From Chaetoceros tenuissimus (Eukaryota; Bacillariophyta; Thalassiosirophyceae; Chaetocerotales; Chaetocerotaceae), in contig BLLK01000038.1 of NCBI GenBank assembly GCA_021927905.1, positions 558,001-622,000 of the forward strand: DNA of 64,000 nucleotides. The letters are read 5' to 3'. Positions 19,595 to 30,060 of the stretch are shown here, one piece after another (the stretch's first letter is position 1; every line of letters starts with the position of its first letter). Below the pieces are notes generated by a model. The model worked only from the letters and a program-made list of their open reading frames with translations, made no database searches and had not been told where the DNA came from. The position numbers and the translations under genes are program-made.

Positions 19595-22254
19595 ATGTCT
19601 ACTCCTAATGACCTTATTGAAATCTTACACACTATCTGTGGCCGAGACATAGATAGGCCCAAAGGCCTCAATCTTGATTTCCTTCTTGGGATAATTCCAA
19701 CAGAACTTTTTCTTTCGATTCCATCTCAAATGCAACAGAATGCGCTTTACGGTAAGAATGAACTTGGCGTATTGTCCACTGACCAAACCTTCTTACTAAC
19801 ATCTCAATAGCATTGTGTGTCGAGGCAAGTAGATACAGATTCCAAAGGATCCAGGAGTATTGGAACTGTGCACGTGATGTCTTCCTTGGATTCGATCGTG
19901 AAAATCAATTCAACTTTGATGGTTGTTCTGCACCTTGTGGTCTACCCACAGATTTCTTACATGATGAAAGAGCACGAAATGCTTTTCGCGAGATTGCTCC
20001 AATCTTGAAGGGAGAAGCCTTACTAGGTAAGTTTCATTTTAAAGAAATAAGAAATAGAATTGTTTGTTTGGTTTCTAACCATTCAATTTTTAGAATTTCA
20101 TCGCAAGTGTGATAAAAGTCTTACTCCAAGAGAGATAAACAAATATGCACAGAATATTTTCAATTCATATCCAACAAAGATTGATATGATTGTAGGGGCA
20201 ACAATAAAACTTCCTCGTCGGATTAGGCAGGACGAACTTCTGAGTGCCGATGTTTCAAAGGCTCTCTACGCCATTCGCAGTTCCGAACGTGCAAAGGCAG
20301 TGCGTAGTAAGTAAAGAAATGATCTTCTGAACTAATGATAAAAACGTAGTACTGACATGAATTTCTACAAAGCGTTCGATCGTTGAGGACGCATGGGAAT
20401 CTCAACATGTGTGGACTACAATCACTTGCAGTATCTACGTTTCAAGAGTATTCATCTACTCCAACAGATTGCAGCCATCAACAAGTCAACTTTGATGTAG
20501 AAGATGACCCTCCATCTACTCTTTCTCCAAACCAATCATCATCTTCCGACGATTTTCAACAAGTCGATTTTGATGAAGATACTGCTCCATCTGCTCTTTC
20601 TCCAAACCAGTCATTGACCAGTGAGGATATTCAAACATCATCTGATTCAAGTACAAAAGATACTCAAGACATGGTAGTGGAAGATAACCAAACTAAAGCA
20701 GCAGAGGTAGCAGTATCGGAGGTTGAAATTGTAAGTAATGCGGAATATTCAATTTGTTGCCTCTTCTTTTCCAACATCTAACGTATTTGATTCATGTAGA
20801 GCATGTCGGCGGAGCTGTCAGATTTGACGAGTACTAGAATTCCTAGAAAACCCTCTAAAAAGGAGGAGGAAAAGGCCGATGAGAGAGAGGGAAAGGCCAA
20901 CCGTCTTTATCAACAAACTATGGATACACCTCAGTTTGTGCATTACAATATGACGGAGGTTGAGCGTCTTGAGGCAGCAAAGACATCCACCGTGTGCCCT
21001 GAACTCGCTGAAAAGTTCTGCAAAAAGTATGGCAAAGTTGGGGAAGATGACCTAAAGTATTGGGAGGATATGAAGGTTCCAGGAGCGGTTGACATGAATG
21101 TTCCAGGAGCAGTGATCAATGTTATCTTGTCTCATTTCCTCTCTTCGACTTTCAAGGCTGGGGAATATCCGAACAGTGGTACTCGTATTGAGTTTCTACA
21201 TCCAAAAGTCATACAAATTGTAGTTGACAGGTACCTAGAGTTCGGAGCTATTGTAGGTCCATTAACTTATCATGGCAATTGGAGACCTGGTGACCTTGTT
21301 CATGTGTATGATATGGCCTTCTCTCCATTGGATGGAGGAATTTCTTCCATTTCTCACATGCGTGACCTTTATAATGGCAAGAAAGGGGTCTACCGCCAAG
21401 CTTGTAAGAATTATCTAGGGATGCAAGATGCTCCGAGTGTCAGAATGCAAATTTTCGATGAACTCCAGTTTCTTTTGCCTCATACGTTCAACGATTCATG
21501 GAAAGATTTTGGGAAGAGTCTTCGACCGGATCATCCTCTGTCTGTGCTTGTGAAGAAACTTGTTCATATTTCTCCGTTGATTAGGAAGGACCTTGTGCAA
21601 GCCATTCTTTCAGTTATGGACGAACATTGTGCAAAGCCAGTTCTCATTGTAAATCGTGTTTCCGAGGAAACAAAGAAGAAATTCACCAACTACGTTAGTT
21701 TTCTCAAGATACTACGCCCTGAATTGCCATATGTGGAATTATATCACCCAACCTGGTTTGCGAAAAGCAAGATACCGTGGCTAGTTCAATGGATCAAAGT
21801 GACTGACGCTACAGTTGAAATTATATTTCATTTCTGTGGAGAGAAGTACTTCATTGGAGAGAAGGAGGCAACAAAGGAAGAAGTGAGGGAGATGCTTGGA
21901 GACAAAGGCATGGAATACATTTTCAAGAATGGGTACAATGGCCTTCGCATTGAACCTTATACTGAAGATGAAAGGGAGGAAATCAAGAATAGAAAGGCTG
22001 GTACTGCTTTTGTGAACGGAAGTACGAATTTGTTTCAGAAAGGATATATTCCATGGAATAAGGGAAAGAAGATGACTGTTGAAGAGATAGCCGCAAGGAA
22101 GCGAACAGCGGCGAAGAATGGGAATACCATTGGGGGACATAATCGTGGAAAGAAGTCTACTCTTGAAGAGAAAGCCGCAAAGAAGCGAAAGATGGAGGCG
22201 AATGGGACAAAGGTTGGTCGCCCAAAAGGTTGGCGTAAGAGTAAAAAGGTATAA
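19595..22254 (+). CDS. Unrecognised 779-aa protein, five exons
   Basis: Exons 19595-19751, 19811-20026, 20094-20306, 20432-20730 and 20800-22254 join in frame with consensus splice sites. The N-terminal part has a mixed helical, Cys-containing region (SRYRFQRIQEYWNCARDVF, GCSAPCGLPTDFLHDE). Next comes a Ser/Asp-rich linker with a repeated unit (QQVNFDVEDDPPSTLSPNQS, then QQVDFDEDTAPSALSPNQS). The large last exon shows a globular region (GPLTYHGNWRPGDLVHVYDM, RPDHPLSVLVKKLVHISPLI). The basic C-terminus has two units of form NKGKKMTVEEIAARKR and NRGKKSTLEEKAAKKRK that resemble the NUMOD3 DNA-binding motif, then GRPKGWRKSKK, an AT-hook-like end. A nuclear DNA-binding protein is inferred. No catalytic motif was identified. 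It sits between the kinesin and the extra copy of its tail. Confidence 0.65.
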
Positions 22255-22255
22255 T

Positions 22256-22710
22256 CTAGAGTCTACATTTGTTAGAGTATTCAAGTTCTTCCTCGAGCTT
22301 TTTTCGATTTTGTTCTTTCTTTTCTTTCAACTTCTGGTCGAGCTTTTTCTTGACGAGCCCAATTTCATCTTTTTTAGATTCTTTTGGTACAAGGCTTCAA
22401 AAGTTTTCTTTCAGTTTGGAGGATTCTTGCTCAACCCATCCTCACGCTTCGCAGCAAAGTCTTTCTTTTGAGATTTTAATTCGCACTCATACTTGAACTT
22501 GGACTGTTCCAGGCTCTCATCCAACTCTTTTCGAAGTAGAAGCAAATCTCTTGCGCAGTCCATCTCATATTTGTTCTCTATGTCATCGTATTGGATGCGC
22601 TTTTCATTCAAACTACCCTTTGACGATTCAATGAACTCATCTTGATCCTTCTTTGATGCTGTCTCTACCTCACGTAGCTTTCTCTCAAGCTTTGTCCTGA
22701 GCTGTTTCAT
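22256..22710 (-). pseudogene. Coiled-coil gene remnant
   Basis: The minus strand carries a charged helix starting at MKQLRTKLERKLREVETASK (22710) and running to GLSKNPPN with a stop at 22411-22413. A second charged helix in another frame, KESKKDEIGLVKKKLDQKLK to LEEELEYSNKCRL, has its stop at about 22256-22258, two bases past the end of the convergent gene. No good intron joins the two frames, so it is either a frame-broken gene or a mis-modelled one. Function unknown. On the minus strand it lies between the kinesin and the duplicated kinesin tail. Confidence 0.4.
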
Positions 22711-22841
22711 ATTAGCATTTCAGGAGAAGAATGTCTACAAATTTATTAGTCTTCAGAGAATAGATGTACAAAGGCGTAAATAATACATATTTCGTTCAAG
22801 AACATAGTGCAGTACATCCATACTAAATTTATACTTCAAAG

Positions 22842-24765
22842 TTATTTCTTCTTAGCCCATATGTATGGGCAATATTCTCGATTGGTGTCTCTAAATGCAA
22901 ATTCTCTGAGAGTTGGATCTACTTTATCGCTCCGAGATTTCATGGATCTAGATGCTTTCTTGGGGTAGTGTAACTCAAGTTGAAAATCCTTTATATCAGA
23001 TGTTGACTTCTTCTTGAACTTGGGAATGTTGGTGACAATGTTGTTGCCAGTATACTCGAGTTTGGGGATTGTCCAAGCCTTTTTGTTCTCGTCCCATGTA
23101 GCTTGACTCTCTATTCTAGAAATAAATTCTGGTGGGATGAAATTCTCAATCATTAAGGCTTTCAGCGCTGACTCTTTGTCAAGTTCTCGAATGGTATCCA
23201 GTAAATCTGCTTTTTCGGTCTCTGAACCTTTGTATCTCTTGGAAAGGACTTTGAGCTTCTTGGTGAGCGACTGAGATGCCTCTTGTAGAGAGCTGTATTT
23301 CTCTTCTTTTTCTTCTATTTGTTCCTGCTTCGCAATTAGTTCAAACTCTGCTTTGCGAAGTTCAGCCTCTTGTTTAGCTGCTTTGTCTGCTATTGCACCT
23401 CCAATCATTAGTTGAGCTTCCATGTCTTGTAGCCTGTACTGTAGTTCCTTCTTTTGTCTCACCATTTCCTCCCTATTTTGACTTTCTACTCGAAGTTTCT
23501 CCTCCAACTTCACCATTTCATCACTTTGATCAAGTTTGGATTCCCCTCTATCTAGTCTCATCACCGACTGTCCTTCCTGAGCTTCAATACCTTGAAGCTG
23601 ATCCTTGAGTTTTGCAATTTCTTCTTGTAGCTCCCTCAACATTGTATCTTTGGGATCCTCATTAATGATTGGTTTGTTCTGAATCTTTTTCGCTCTAGAA
23701 GCGTACCTCAAAGTAGAGATCGTTTCATCGTAATTGTATTCTGCAGGACCGGCATTAGCACACATGACAGTTTTGGTATTACCTCCAAGTGAATCCTGTA
23801 GGATTCTGGTCAATTTGGAGTCTCTATACGGGACATGATGAGTCTTACCGTCCACTAAAGCAGAGATTACATTTCCCAGTGCAGACAATGACAAGTTGAT
23901 TTTTGTAGCTTCTTTCAATCTTTGTCCTGTTGCACCAGTCTTTCCTTGTCTTTCCGACCCTGCCAAATCCACAAGATTCAATTTGCCTACTCGGATGTGA
24001 TCATCTCCATTTTCGTCCCTTACACTACGCTCAATTACAATGGAGAAAACTGAATGAGATCTAGATGATCCAGCATTCATTAGAGTTGCACCAACTGATC
24101 TATTTACTTTTCCTCTTTGCATAACTGCATCAATTTCTTCAAACGACTTTACTACATGAGAAGAAAGTCCCTTCACATAAACTCCTGTAGTCGGTGACTC
24201 CTTAAGCTCGAGACTATCTTTTGGAGTGGAGGACAAGAGATCACGAATCTCTTCATTGTAAATTTCAAAGTAAGATGCCCGAACCAAATAAGTTTCATTA
24301 GACTCCTTCAAAGCAATATGATCGAATATATGCTGAAATGCATTTGGAATAATCCCTCTCAATTCTGGGTCGGTTGGAATGCCCTCCATTGTAAAACTCT
24401 TTCCAGCTCCAGTTTGGCCATAAACAAACATTGTCCCATTGTATCCTTCCAAAACGGACTCGATGATTGGAGCACCGCATACGTCATAGATTTTTCTTTG
24501 CGATGATTTTTCTGAAAAGACTGCATCAAATGTAAACTGTTTCGATTCCAAATCTGAGCCTAGCAAGGAAGGATTCTGAACTTCAATCGTACCCCTATCT
24601 TCTTTTGCAATTGCTATGCTGCAGAGACGAAAGTGAGTATTGTGCCAGCCAGTGAGTAACGGTGACGAAAATGACTTACACCCTTCTTCCTTCGCTTTTT
24701 TCTTTTGAATTGAGAGGACGAATGCGAACAACTACTTTGATCGCTTCGGACTTTTTGGTTCCCAT
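22842..24765 (-). CDS. Kinesin-2-like motor protein
   Basis: Exons 24680-24765 and 22842-24618 (61-bp intron) encode 620 aa. Exon 1 supplies [20 protein letters not shown], the first motor strand. Motor motifs are P-loop [13 protein letters not shown] (Ser where most kinesins have Thr), switch [14 protein letters not shown], switch [19 protein letters not shown], and [17 protein letters not shown]. The neck start [21 protein letters not shown] is close to the INEDPKD-LLRE-QEEI of kinesin-2 (KIF3/FLA10/OSM-3), the anterograde intraflagellar transport motors. A coiled coil follows, and then a tail with [20 protein letters not shown], which also fits kinesin-2. It shares a 195-bp spacer with the divergent tectonic gene. 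A diatom that still makes flagellated cells would need such a motor. Its tail is duplicated at 18909-19454. Confidence 0.88.
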
Positions 24766-24960
24766 GCTTTATTTGAGTATTTTGATGATACTTCGTTTCC
24801 GAAGAAAAACGTGAGGAGAAGAAAAACAGAATACTATTTAGTAGAATCGTGATAAGATTTCTTGTTCTAGATCAAAAATGAAAAATCAAATCAAATTTGA
24901 AATAAATTAGTTTGACATAGCTGTTGGCATCTCTTAGAGTGACAAAAAACAAAAGAGCCA
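24766..24960. promoter_or_regulatory. Shared spacer of kinesin-2 and tectonic genes
   Basis: Only 195 bp separate the start codons of two divergent genes whose families both act in cilia. A bidirectional promoter is inferred. No particular binding site could be recognised. Confidence 0.4.
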
Positions 24961-26708
24961 ATGATTCGTACGCTTTCGATCCTAATACTACTCATATCAT
25001 GCACAGTTGCAGACAAGGTCCTGATGCCTTATGGATGTAGGTGTGTAGAAAAGGGGAGGCAAGAGAACGATAAACTATGTGAGAAATTTCTCTGCGGAGA
25101 AGAGGATATCGAATCCAATACCTGTCAAAATAGAGAATTGCATAGTACTCATGAAGGACCCAATCGACTCGATGATTTATTTGGACACTTGATGGATGAC
25201 GCCCTTTGTCTTCGTAGCAACAATAGTGCAGTGAAAGACTCGTTTTACTCTCAAGCAGACTATGATTTCCCAATCACAGTGGATTCTCGTACTATGGACG
25301 TGCGAAGTGAAATTGTACATGATATCAATGAAGAAGATGGTAACTATCAATACCGAGATAATCTACAGTTTTTGTATTCGAATCCTATTAGATCTGTATA
25401 CAATGCATTCCCTAAAAATGGTATGAATGGATTTTGCTCTCATTCTTTTGGGATTGAGTTTGGTGTTGACAGTGACTTCAGCTGTGTGAGAAATGTCAAT
25501 GTTGTAGCAGATGAGTGCGAGAGGAGTTTGAGTATTCAACATTTGATTGATAACCTCAATGTCATGAGGAGGAAGACTTCGTCAAGCTCTTTGCCAGTAT
25601 TGTCATCACAGGCAGTGTCTATCGAAGCGTCAAGCATCAAGGATAGCGCTGGCAACGAACTTGCTCTTTCCACCAGGACCAATTTGAATGAAGCAGGTGA
25701 TTGTGTCAATGCTTTGGGAGGTCTCAGTGTTGATATAATTATAGAAAAGAGTGGAGCAGTTTCTCAAGTCGTGGTGGATATAACAACAATGGAAAACATA
25801 TCTTCATCCAATGGACCAACCTCGGTACAACAAAACTATGAAATTGAATTCAAAACTGTAGATGGGAAAAGATATGTGGATACTTTTCATCACACGGAAC
25901 CAGGATATCAATTGGGAGACACAATCCCAAGTGGAGTGATTATGGATCGTAGAATTACGTCAAAGAGTAACCTTTCTTCAAAGTACTGTTTTCAGGAGGC
26001 AAAACCTTTTGTAAGTAATGTTAATCAAATCTATGACTTGTAAGGCATCATTCTAATGAAGTTTATCATCAGGAATTTCGATTTGGAGAGTCAACAGTTA
26101 TTTCATGCACACTTGAATTTTCCAGTAATGAGTTACAAAACTTTTGTTCTTCAAGCGACAATCACTTGCTTGTCAATCCTACTGCTTCCGAATCATCTGA
26201 GCTGCGTGTTCCTTTTTGGACTGTACAAGAAGATGAGGTAGTTGGTATTTTTGCAAATGCTGATATTTCTGATCCTGATCAATGGTTGGAGATATCCAAA
26301 GGTTATAGAAATCCTGGATACGCATACAAAAGTCGTCTATGGAATCCTTCACAATTAAGTTGCAATGGTATGGTCACCTCATCAACTTATTACATCTATT
26401 ATACGAAAGTTGGAAGCATATCAAGTCCAGTTACAAAGATCTTGAAAGTTGAGCACAAGCTTGAAGACGACGTCGCATTGACCCATCACTCTATTGACCC
26501 TGATACCAAGCAGAAGTTTATACTACAGACAAAAGTCTCCTGGATATATGTCGAGAGCACCAAAGACTTTTCTACACTACCACCGCCAGATTTATTCAGC
26601 CTTCCTGATGATGTATTTTACCCATTTAGTTTCAGTGCAGGTACAAAGTCTTCTGCCAACTTTATAATTTCTTCCACAGTGATTCTTCTTACTTTACTAG
26701 CATTATAA
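24961..26708 (+). CDS. Tectonic-like cilium transition-zone protein
   Basis: Exons 24961-26010 and 26073-26708, with a 62-bp intron, encode 561 aa. A signal peptide (MIRTLSILILLISCTVA) leads into a Cys-containing extracellular region. Hallmarks of the tectonic (TCTN, DUF1619) family are NGFCSHSFGIEFGVDSDFSC, PGYQLGDTIPSGV (family: NPGY-G-P--G) and, across the splice, EFRFGESTVISCTLEFSS (family: FGE--V-GC-L-L). A hydrophobic C-terminus, SANFIISSTVILLTLLAL, gives a last membrane span or GPI signal, as in TCTN2/3. Tectonics are part of the MKS complex that gates the ciliary membrane. The assignment is by eye and would be new for many diatoms. Its pairing with a kinesin-2 supports it. Confidence 0.7.
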
Positions 26709-26748
26709 AATAAACAGAAACACTGCTTCAAGTCTTATGTGTATGAAT

Positions 26749-27273
26749 CTAGCTTTCTTCGTGTTTCTTCTTCAATTCTGAAAACCATGTAGCAGCATCA
26801 TCGCTTCCTTCGGCCAAAATTAGAGAAGCAATGGATCCACCCTCTTTGTTCATCAATCGGCATATTCTAAGAATTTTTTCCTTTCCATCTCCAATCGGTT
26901 TTGCAGTTTCCGCAAAAACAACATTGTCTACATCATCAACCTTGATATGAAATTCAAATGACTGATCTTCAGATGCAAGCGTTACCAATCTACCTCCAGT
27001 CTTTGGACTAATGGAAGATTTCTTGGTAGGACCTAGAACTGAAGTCGTTTCCAAAATAGCACCATTTCCAATCACCACAATCCTGAATTTATACCCAGAT
27101 TCGTGTAGATCATTGACCACTCTATCTACAAGTTTCTCTTCTACGTCTTCCCCAGAAGCTTCCGCAAAAAGTTGAAAAGTCGGGCGTGCAAAGGATTGCC
27201 TTGATGGAACTCCTACACATGAAAAAGAGTTTGCTCCCACAAGTACAGCTAACAACAAAAATATCGACTTCAT
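26749..27273 (-). CDS. Plastid-targeted protein of unknown function
   Basis: One exon, 174 aa. It has a signal peptide MKSIFLLLAVLVGANSFSCV with an ASAF-like NSF cleavage region and a Ser/Arg-rich transit stretch (GVPSRQSFARPTF), which points to import into the four-membrane plastid. The mature part alternates strands and helices: YKFRIVVIGNGAILETTS, QSFEFHIKVDDVDNVVFAET, ILRICRLMNKEGGSIASLIL and TWFSELKKKH. This layout faintly recalls the ChuX/HutX-HemS haem-utilisation fold, but no haem ligand is evident and the likeness is only impressionistic. It converges with the tectonic gene at a distance of 40 bp. Confidence 0.6.
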   Translation of the reverse strand: MKSIFLLLAVLVGANSFSCVGVPSRQSFARPTFQLFAEASGEDVEEKLVDRVVNDLHESGYKFRIVVIGNGAILETTSVLGPTKKSSISPKTGGRLVTLASEDQSFEFHIKVDDVDNVVFAETAKPIGDGKEKILRICRLMNKEGGSIASLILAEGSDDAATWFSELKKKHEES

Positions 27274-27610
27274 ACTATTCGTTGTTGTTATGCTGTTTGC
27301 GAATGGCTTTTGTTATCTATGTATGGTCAGTAAAATGAAGAATGAAGATGTGGAGAGATGATCATAACTTCGAAACTCGAAACTGAATTCAACAGACTTC
27401 AACAACAAATCTTTCCTCTTTTGGCCTGAAAGACACTGTCGATGACGTCATATATTTTCATCTCAATGAGTATCAATGACATGCTTACTCATCATTTTTT
27501 GCCACTCAATCACCAATCACTCTCCTTGACATGTACTTCTTCTTTTCTACTTGTACCATAGTTATTGTATCATCAATTACTTTCTACATAACATCTCACA
27601 AAAACCTAAT
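27274..27610. other. Divergent intergenic spacer between two plastid-protein genes
   Basis: 337 bp between start codons of two plastid-targeted genes. Probably two promoters. No clear motif apart from a TGACGTCA octamer near 27442, which has the CRE-like form linked to CO2/cAMP response in diatoms. Confidence 0.4.
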
Positions 27611-28683
27611 ATGAAGATCAACCGTCTGTCGCTTACGATTGTGTCGATAGCATCTGTAGCATCCACTTCTGATGCATTTTCCATAGCAAATTTTGGCAGC
27701 CGTCATGTTGCAAAGAACACTGCTCTGTTTTCATTCTATGGAGCAGCAGGAGAAGCAACAGTTGACATGAATAAATACAATTTACCTCTTGAAGATGTTG
27801 TCAACGAATGGACTGCTGTAGTTCAGCCAAAGACATCCATGCAAGATGAGGGAATTTTCCTCAAGTCCAAAACCAAAGAAGGATTATTCATTGATACATT
27901 ACAATACAAGGTGAAGCGTGAAGGAGGGCTTGGCCTTATCTTAACTGAGTTAGCAGGTGGTCGCCAAGATGGTGTGGGTATTACAATCATTGAAGAAGTA
28001 CTTGCTGGTGGTAACGCAGAAAATAGTGGCATTGTTCCTGGAGATTCAATTGTTGCACTCACGCTCAAAAGTTCCAGTGGAGGAGTCAAAGTTGATGAAG
28101 AAAGAATTGACGTTTCTACTGAATGTCTTGCATATGATCCTACTATTGAAGCGTTGACTTCCCTACCTGCTCCTTCATCTCCTAATGAAGAGATTATCAT
28201 TACTGTCAAACGTATTCGTAGACAACCAAAAATTAATGTTAAATTACAGTATCCTCCTGAAATGAATGAGCCAGATGTTTCAATTGAACTTTTCGCGGGA
28301 GAGAATCTTAGGAGAGCAATGCTGACAAGAGGGATCAAGTTGAATGATAAGCTAGCACAGCGATTTGATTCTGGAGGACAAGGTGTGTATTGATGGAGAA
28401 TTTCTATTGGACATTGTCATTATTGAAAATCAGCACTGATTCTAACCTTTTTACTTCTTCATAAATAAATTGTATGGTAGGTGATTGTGGAGCTGATGGG
28501 ACATGTTTAACATGTGTTGTAGGAGTTACAAAGGGAATGGATTTATTGTCTCCAATAAAACAACAAGAACAACAAATGCTAGCGAAAAAGCAAAACTGGC
28601 GTATGGCATGTAAAACAATTGTGGGGTCTGGCATGACAGAAGGTGATCTGACTGTCCAAGTAAATCCTCGTCAATGGAACTGA
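27611..28683 (+). CDS. Plastid PDZ plus ferredoxin-like fusion protein
   Basis: Exons 27611-28382 and 28481-28683 (98-bp intron) encode 324 aa. The N-terminus is a signal peptide ending TSDAFSIANFG, an ASAF-like plastid signal. Residues ~100-200 look like a PDZ domain: GGLGLILTELAGG, then ITIIEEVLAGGNAENSGIVPGDSIVALTL, the usual GNA--SG---GD-I pattern. The second exon adds a cysteine motif, GDCGADGTCLTCVV, with a later Cys in WRMACKTIVG. This resembles a plant-type [2Fe-2S] ferredoxin (C-x4-C-x2-C...C), but the first spacing is five residues. A role in plastid electron transfer or in anchoring an assembly partner is inferred. The ATG at 27611 was chosen because the signal peptide starts there. 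Confidence 0.72.
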
Positions 28684-28848
28684 AATAGAAAGGAAATGGT
28701 GAAGTTTGTAAACAAAGCTGTTGAGAGTTTCAAGTGAACTATGATAAGGTCTAGTTTAAGCCAAAGTTAGAAAAGATTAATTCTCTTCGTCAAAGGCGTG
28801 CACTTGTAGAGAGAGGATGCAATTCATATTGCTCTTATATATCTATCT

Positions 28849-30060
28849 CTAATCATAGTAGCCAAGTTCCAACTTCGCTTCTCCATATCTGTTGAATCTG
28901 TGCCAAGCATACGCAAGGTAGTCAAATTCTTCTGTACCTTCAGTAGACGCTTGATTTACAGCCCAGAGTCCCCAGTACAAATGATTTGCAAGTATAAATT
29001 TATGTACCTCAGCCAATAGCAATTCAGACTCTTCTTCTAAGGACAATTCAGAGGTTTCGCCGTCAGGAAGCATAGACCTCATTTCTTGTACGTATGCATC
29101 AATGAACAATTTTTGTTCGTTGTCATCTGGAAATAATTCATAGTCCGGCTCTCCATTCTTCTTTTCTGGACCTCCTGCAAATTCATTGAAATGATTTGCA
29201 ATGTCAAAAGCAGCATAATTCAATCCTCCATATTCAAAATCAATCAAATGAATTTCTCCGGTTTCGTTATGTTTCATAATGTTTGCAGGTAGCAAATCAT
29301 TGTGACAAAATACAATTTTGGCATCTTTTGGAATAACTTTTTCCTCCACAAAGTTCAACTCATTTTCTACATATCCCAAATTGAGCAATCTAGCTGCTCT
29401 TTCCGAATCTCCCTTTGATTTATACCCGAGTTGAGGATCAATTTTCTTCGCTTGCTCCATCCATGTAAATAGCTGTGACCAAAGACCAGGGTTAGAAGGG
29501 TGATGCCATTCCTCCAAAGTTACAGGAACCTTGAAGCCCTGATGCAAATGAGCCATTTCTTTAGCTATAGCTTCCATGTTACTTTTTATTTGTAAATCCA
29601 TGACCACAAGAATAGAATAGTTTTCTAGGAAGCCCTCGACTCTTCCATTTGCAAACCTTCCAAAATAGCTAGGTGCTATTCCTGCTTTTGCTAATTCTGC
29701 AAAAGTACAAGTTTCGACATCACGGTCAATCATACCCTCTGCTCCGAAAATACGTATTAACAGAGAATCATAGGCTTGTACAGGTCTGAATCCTGTCACG
29801 CAATAGAGTGCATTGGTAATACCTCCACTTACTGTTCTGACTTTGAGATTTTCAGCAAGATCAGATGGCGCTTCTGATTCATGAAATACAATTTGTAGGG
29901 CGGCATTAATGATACTTTCATCGGTATGTGTGGGTGGAGGAGCATCTTCTCCTTCTTCTTTTGGTCCCAGAGTCACAACGAGTTCGGGATAGTAAGGCCG
30001 CTCTTCTACAAGTGTAATAGTCTTTGTTTTTCTCGCTTCGATAAAATCTCTTGGAGGCAT
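28849..30060 (-). CDS. Ethanolamine/choline kinase
   Basis: One exon, 403 aa. It phosphorylates ethanolamine (or choline), the first step of the CDP-ethanolamine branch of phospholipid synthesis, in the cytosol. Kinase motifs are VSGGITNALYCVTG (nucleotide loop), LLIRIFGAEGMIDRDVE, IVFCHNDLLPANIMKH (the Brenner catalytic motif with Asp and Asn) and IHLIDFEYGGLNYAAFDIANHFNEFAGG (the choline/ethanolamine kinase motif). EALLIRI/FGAEG-like forms favour ethanolamine kinase (EKI1/ETNK), but substrate choice is not certain from sequence. The length is normal for the family. The start is the ATG at 30060. The gene converges with the PDZ-ferredoxin gene, 165 bp away. Confidence 0.9.
   Translation of the reverse strand: MPPRDFIEARKTKTITLVEERPYYPELVVTLGPKEEGEDAPPPTHTDESIINAALQIVFHESEAPSDLAENLKVRTVSGGITNALYCVTGFRPVQAYDSLLIRIFGAEGMIDRDVETCTFAELAKAGIAPSYFGRFANGRVEGFLENYSILVVMDLQIKSNMEAIAKEMAHLHQGFKVPVTLEEWHHPSNPGLWSQLFTWMEQAKKIDPQLGYKSKGDSERAARLLNLGYVENELNFVEEKVIPKDAKIVFCHNDLLPANIMKHNETGEIHLIDFEYGGLNYAAFDIANHFNEFAGGPEKKNGEPDYELFPDDNEQKLFIDAYVQEMRSMLPDGETSELSLEEESELLLAEVHKFILANHLYWGLWAVNQASTEGTEEFDYLAYAWHRFNRYGEAKLELGYYD

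Noticed and set aside
19595-22254. Homing endonuclease or transposase
   Set aside because: Only NUMOD3-like and AT-hook-like motifs are visible. No HNH, GIY-YIG, LAGLIDADG or DDE residues were found, and the gene has four introns.
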